Assembly (NCBI GenBank): GCA_018266175.1
Contig: JAFEAY010000014.1
Span: 1 to 9,546 of the forward strand
Direction of reading: 5' to 3'
From: Candidatus Dependentiae bacterium
GTDB lineage: Bacteria > Babelota > Babeliae > Babelales > RVW-14
DNA: 9,546 nucleotides
Position 1 is the first letter of the stretch, and every line of letters begins with the position of its first letter. Shown here in pieces: positions 7,302-9,546 of the stretch. The notes under the pieces were generated by a model. It did no database searches and had not been told where the DNA came from. It was given only the letters and a program-made list of their open reading frames with translations. The position numbers were made by a program, and so were the translations under genes.

Positions 7302-8189
7302 ATGTGTTGCGTTTTTGGACGAAGTAAACAGGCTTATTATAAGCAGTTGCATCAAAACGCCGGGACCTCTGTAAAGGAAGAAGTTATTGTTGGGCTAATC
7401 AAAAAGAAGCGTGAAATATGGAAACGGGGCAGCGGCAGAAACCTGCACCAAAGCCTCCTGAAAGAAATGAAGGCCCACGACATAAAAATGGGGCGGGATA
7501 AGTTCTTTGACCTGCTTAGAAACAACCATTTGCTCATCAAATCAAAACGTTGCAGAACGAAAACAACCTGTAGTTACCATCATTTTAACCGTTATAAAAA
7601 TTTAATAGAATCCGTTACAGCATTGCGTTGTAACGAAATATGGGTATCAGATATCACGTATTTGTGGCTAAAGCCACAGGATAAGTTTTGTTACCTGAGT
7701 GTGATTACTGATTTATATTCAAGGAAAGTAGTTGGCTATTGTGTACATGAATCATTAAGCGTACAAGGCTGTATAGATGCTTTAAAAATGGCTGTAAAAA
7801 GCAGAAAGGATAAGACCCTGCCATTGATTCATCATAGCGACAGAGGCGTACAATACTGTTGCCATGCATACGTAAAGCTGCTGCAAAAGCATCAGATACA
7901 AATCAGCATGACACAAAGCGGTGACCCGCTGGAGAATGCAGTAGCCGAGCGGGTACATAAAACCATCAAGGAAGAATTTACCGATGACAGGCAAATAAAT
8001 TTTTGTAATATTGATGAAGCAAAAACAGAGATTAAAAAGTTCATTGAGTTTTATAACCGGCAGCGGCCACACAGAAGTGTGCAATGGTTAACACCCCACG
8101 AGGCTTACCAATGCACAGGTACTTTAAGACGGGTTTGGAAAACTTACCGCCGTAAAGCACTTCAATGGGGAGATTTGGTAAAGGCATAG
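7302..8189 (+). CDS. IS3-family OrfB (DDE transposase, catalytic part)
   Basis: The protein has 295 residues and lies in the -1 frame relative to orfA. It starts with the usual CxVFGRSKQAYYK region. An HTH_21-like segment follows (KKKREIWKRGSGRNLHQSLLKEM, GRDKFFDLLRNNHLLIK) and then an rve integrase core from about residue 110. The catalytic triad is complete: D117 in WVSDITY, D180 in IHHSDRGVQY, and E216 in LENAVAERVHKTIK. D180 and E216 are separated by 35 residues as in DDE(35) enzymes. The C-terminal FYNRQRPHRSVQWLTPHEAY is also standard. It cuts and joins the IS ends by a copy-out/paste-in mechanism known for IS3. The ATG at 7302 may be only an internal start, the active form being the OrfAB fusion (6868-8189 with a -1 shift). 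No damage is visible. Confidence 0.9.
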   Translation: MCCVFGRSKQAYYKQLHQNAGTSVKEEVIVGLIKKKREIWKRGSGRNLHQSLLKEMKAHDIKMGRDKFFDLLRNNHLLIKSKRCRTKTTCSYHHFNRYKNLIESVTALRCNEIWVSDITYLWLKPQDKFCYLSVITDLYSRKVVGYCVHESLSVQGCIDALKMAVKSRKDKTLPLIHHSDRGVQYCCHAYVKLLQKHQIQISMTQSGDPLENAVAERVHKTIKEEFTDDRQINFCNIDEAKTEIKKFIEFYNRQRPHRSVQWLTPHEAYQCTGTLRRVWKTYRRKALQWGDLVKA

Positions 8190-8208
8190 GCTGAAGAATG
8201 ACAACAAA

Positions 8209-8235
8209 AAAGGTTGCCTGTTAAAGACAACCTTT
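8209..8235. terminator. Hairpin in the 3' non-coding part of the IS
   Basis: AAAGGTTG (8209-8216) pairs perfectly with CAACCTTT (8228-8235) around an 11-nt loop, 19 nt after orfB. An A-run precedes it, so on the minus strand the hairpin is followed by Ts: a proper intrinsic terminator for incoming antisense transcription. On the plus strand it is only a hairpin. The rest of the IS tail (8236-8399) has no reading frame I can support. Confidence 0.5.
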
Positions 8236-8399
8236 AGCAAAATGAAGAATCATTCCACAGCATCAGTTTATTCCTTCCTGGCTTCAGATCTCCCCGGAAC
8301 TAAACACCAGGTCTGCTTCAACTGATAAAACAAAGATGAACAACTAAAAGCAAAACGTAAAACACAGGTATCTTATCCCGCTGTGGATAACGTGAAAAA

Positions 8400-8419
8400 G
8401 AGTCAACCTAAATCAGGAC
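8400..8419 (-). repeat. Right terminal inverted repeat of the IS
   Basis: Plus-strand GAGTCAACCTAAATCAGGAC is the inverted partner of 6810-6829, 18 of 20 matching. Confidence 0.85.
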
Positions 8420-8427
8420 GAGGCACA

Positions 8428-8454
8428 TTTGACCGAACCTCAAAAATATTTTAG
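8428..8454 (+). promoter_or_regulatory. Weak candidate promoter for the GRAM-like gene
   Basis: TTTG (8428-8431) and TATTTTAG (8447-8454, one mismatch to TAnnTTTG) lie just upstream of the ATG at 8461, but 15 nt apart, slightly closer than usual for Bacteroidota. They sit in the 41 bp between the IS end and the gene. Outward transcription from the IS is an alternative. Confidence 0.25.
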
Positions 8455-8460
8455 AGCGAC

Positions 8461-9009
8461 ATGAACAATTACATGAAACGAATAGTTAATTATGGAGCTG
8501 TTCAAGGGGTGACATTTTTTATAATTATGACTGGCATCAGCTATTGGGTTGACAACATTAGCTTTCCTGAAGCTTTGATAATTGGATTTGTTGGAGGAGT
8601 AATTTTAGGAATTCTCAACTCTATTCTATTTTACAAATTTTCAGTTGCCAAATATGTGCTTGACGCTGTTTCGGTTGACCTTGACACGGACGAAAAAATA
8701 CAATTTCAGACTCCTGCTAACTATACAAGTGGGACAGAACCAGTTAGTGGTAAATTATTTCTGACTAATAAGAGATTTATTTTTAAAAATCACAAAAACG
8801 ACAAAAATGTGCAGCAATTTTCGATTGACCTAGAAGACCTAAAAAAAGCTGACACCTACAAAACGCTTGGATTTTTTGAAAATGGTCTTAATATTTACAC
8901 TGCTTCTGGTGTGACACATAAGTTTATTGTGGACAGATTACGACAATGGATTTTACTGGCAGCCAAGAAAGTTGAAATTAGACAGGAAAATTTAGAAAGT
9001 AGCAATTGA
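8461..9009 (+). CDS. Membrane-anchored GRAM/bacterial-PH-like domain protein
   Basis: The protein has 182 residues. Two hydrophobic segments stand at the N-terminus (about residues 12-29 and 38-58, the second Gly/Ile-rich), probably a helical hairpin in the inner membrane. A soluble domain of ~115 residues follows. It contains GKLFLTNKRFIFK (97-109), the signature strand pair of GRAM and bacterial PH-like domains, then FSIDLEDLKKADTYKTLG and GLNIYTASGVTHKFIVDRLRQWILLAAKK, matching the later strands and the C-terminal helix. In eukaryotes such domains bind lipids or proteins; in bacteria the role is mostly unknown. A second Met at residue 5 is an alternative start. The gene is alone in its block, between the IS and attC-like copy 4, whose left core begins ~30 nt after the stop, as a cassette gene would be. 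Domain call is fairly secure; function not known. Confidence 0.7.
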   Translation: MNNYMKRIVNYGAVQGVTFFIIMTGISYWVDNISFPEALIIGFVGGVILGILNSILFYKFSVAKYVLDAVSVDLDTDEKIQFQTPANYTSGTEPVSGKLFLTNKRFIFKNHKNDKNVQQFSIDLEDLKKADTYKTLGFFENGLNIYTASGVTHKFIVDRLRQWILLAAKKVEIRQENLESSN

Positions 9010-9040
9010 CATTTCACTCAATTCTTCAAGAAAAGAAAAC

Positions 9041-9239
9041 GGCTTACAACAATAGTATTTGCAAAAGCAGGGCTGGACAATGTAACATCAGCTATGTGCT
9101 ACTATCAGCAGTGGCTCGGGCTGACATTTATAAATTTGGCTTTTAGTTGGTAACTTCAACAAAATATTATCAATTGAACATTTGTACCAGGCTGGACCAG
9201 CGATGAATTCCCTGCCTTCGCAAATACTCAACGTTACAC
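9041..9239 (+). repeat. attC-like imperfect palindrome, copy 4
   Basis: Left core GGCTTACAAC (9041-9050), a 3-nt spacer, left arm AGTATTTGCAAAAGCAGGG (9054-9072, identical to copy 3), a 137-nt middle, right arm 9210-9228 (identical to copy 3, 17 of 19 paired), a 4-nt spacer, and right core GTTACAC (9233-9239). Long stretches of the middle also match copy 3 (for example GACAATGTAACATCAGCTAT). The left core does not match the start of block 3 (GTTAGCGGT at 6792) beyond AAC, unlike copies 2 and 3. Inference: this is the attC site of the GRAM-like gene, whose original cassette start has been lost. Confidence 0.6.
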
Positions 9240-9546
9240 GCAATAGCAGACAATCCTCTTTTCAATTCAATGCATTTTACAAGAAAGACCTTTGAAAACT
9301 TATAGCTGTTGGAAATATTTATTTTACGAGACTCGGAATATCTTACAATATAGAACTCACATTATTTACGCTGACGTTAATTTAAACAGTTTATTTCTTC
9401 ATGACGATGTTTAAAAATATGGCGTTGACATTTTAAAACTTTGCTAGAAATATTACGGTAAGAATAATTCAAAAAGGAATCATATTGTTTAATGGGACAA
9501 AAATTAGTATGCAAGAATAGAATATTTAAAAGTGCTAAATAGCAAG
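9240..9546. other. Start of block 4, no gene visible
   Basis: About 300 bases after attC-like copy 4. It is AT-rich, with only very short frames (for example 11 codons from the ATG at 9270), none convincing. The gene of this block, if any, lies beyond the window; a long gene-free leader would resemble that of block 1. Confidence 0.45.

Larger units (their letters stand above)
6810..8419 (+). mobile_element. IS3-family insertion sequence, complete, 1610 bp
   Basis: The element is bounded by 20-bp inverted repeats (6810-6829 and 8400-8419, 18 of 20 matching) and contains orfA and orfB in overlapping-type frames with an intact DDE transposase. Base composition is visibly more GC-rich than the neighbouring genes, which supports a separate origin. 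No direct target-site duplication is visible: the left flank ends ...TTGTATA and the right flank starts GAGGCA. The element is somewhat longer than many IS3 members because ~210 bp of non-coding sequence follows orfB. It sits 17 bp after the right core of attC-like copy 3, at the very start of block 3. The exact ends may be off by a base or two. Confidence 0.85.

Noticed and set aside
7023-7355. 110-codon minus-strand frame opposite orfA/orfB
   Set aside because: It is antisense to the clear OrfA coiled coil and the junction to OrfB, and its Ser/Phe-rich composition is what an antisense of Lys/Glu-rich coding gives.
7782-8084. 100-codon minus-strand frame inside orfB
   Set aside because: It is antisense to the catalytic core of the transposase, with no recognisable domain.
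1-9239. CRISPR array made of the repeated palindromes
   Set aside because: Only four copies, ~200 bp each, separated by 2-4.4 kb with genes between; nothing like short repeats with uniform spacers.

Overview
The window looks like a piece of a Bacteroidota chromosome, probably Chitinophagales/Sphingobacteriales-like or a relative. It is AT-rich, has a Cys-lipobox lipoprotein and a large secreted protein ending in a type IX secretion (T9SS) sorting domain, shows TAnnTTTG-type promoter elements, and lacks strong Shine-Dalgarno sequences. These clues do not fix the genus.

The main organising feature is four copies of a ~190-200 bp imperfect palindrome, all in the same orientation (about 1-188, 4625-4823, 6602-6798 and 9041-9239). 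Each has a CAAC-ending left core, a 3-nt spacer, an 18-19 bp stem, a ~120-140 nt variable middle, the returning stem, a 4-6 nt spacer and a right core GTTA. The left core of site 1 lies off the window. This is the layout of an integron attC site with a long terminal loop. Between the sites lie three blocks that behave like gene cassettes. For blocks 1 and 2 the left core of the closing site is the near-exact reverse complement of the start of the block itself, as expected if the block once circularised. No integrase gene is visible here.

Block 1 (183-4817, unusually long at ~4.6 kb) holds ~490 bp of leader with no gene, a small lipoprotein gene (679-1206), and a ~1057-codon gene for a secreted alpha/beta-hydrolase-like protein with Ig/PKD-like repeats and a T9SS tail (1226-4399). 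That gene carries two in-frame stop codons and is probably a recent pseudogene. A hairpin terminator follows it.

Block 2 (4818-6792) is a compact three-gene operon: two divergent DUF488 proteins (4892-5446, 5449-5928) and a protein resembling dual-OB-domain proteins (5925-6587). Spacing is 2 bp and then a 4 bp overlap. This is the best candidate for a little-described functional module.

Block 3 (6793-9233) begins with a 1.6 kb IS3-family insertion sequence (6810-8419; orfA, orfB, 20-bp terminal repeats). A membrane-anchored GRAM/PH-like protein follows (8461-9009). The two flanks of the IS do not seem to belong to the same original cassette.

Block 4 starts at 9234 and runs off the window with no gene visible.
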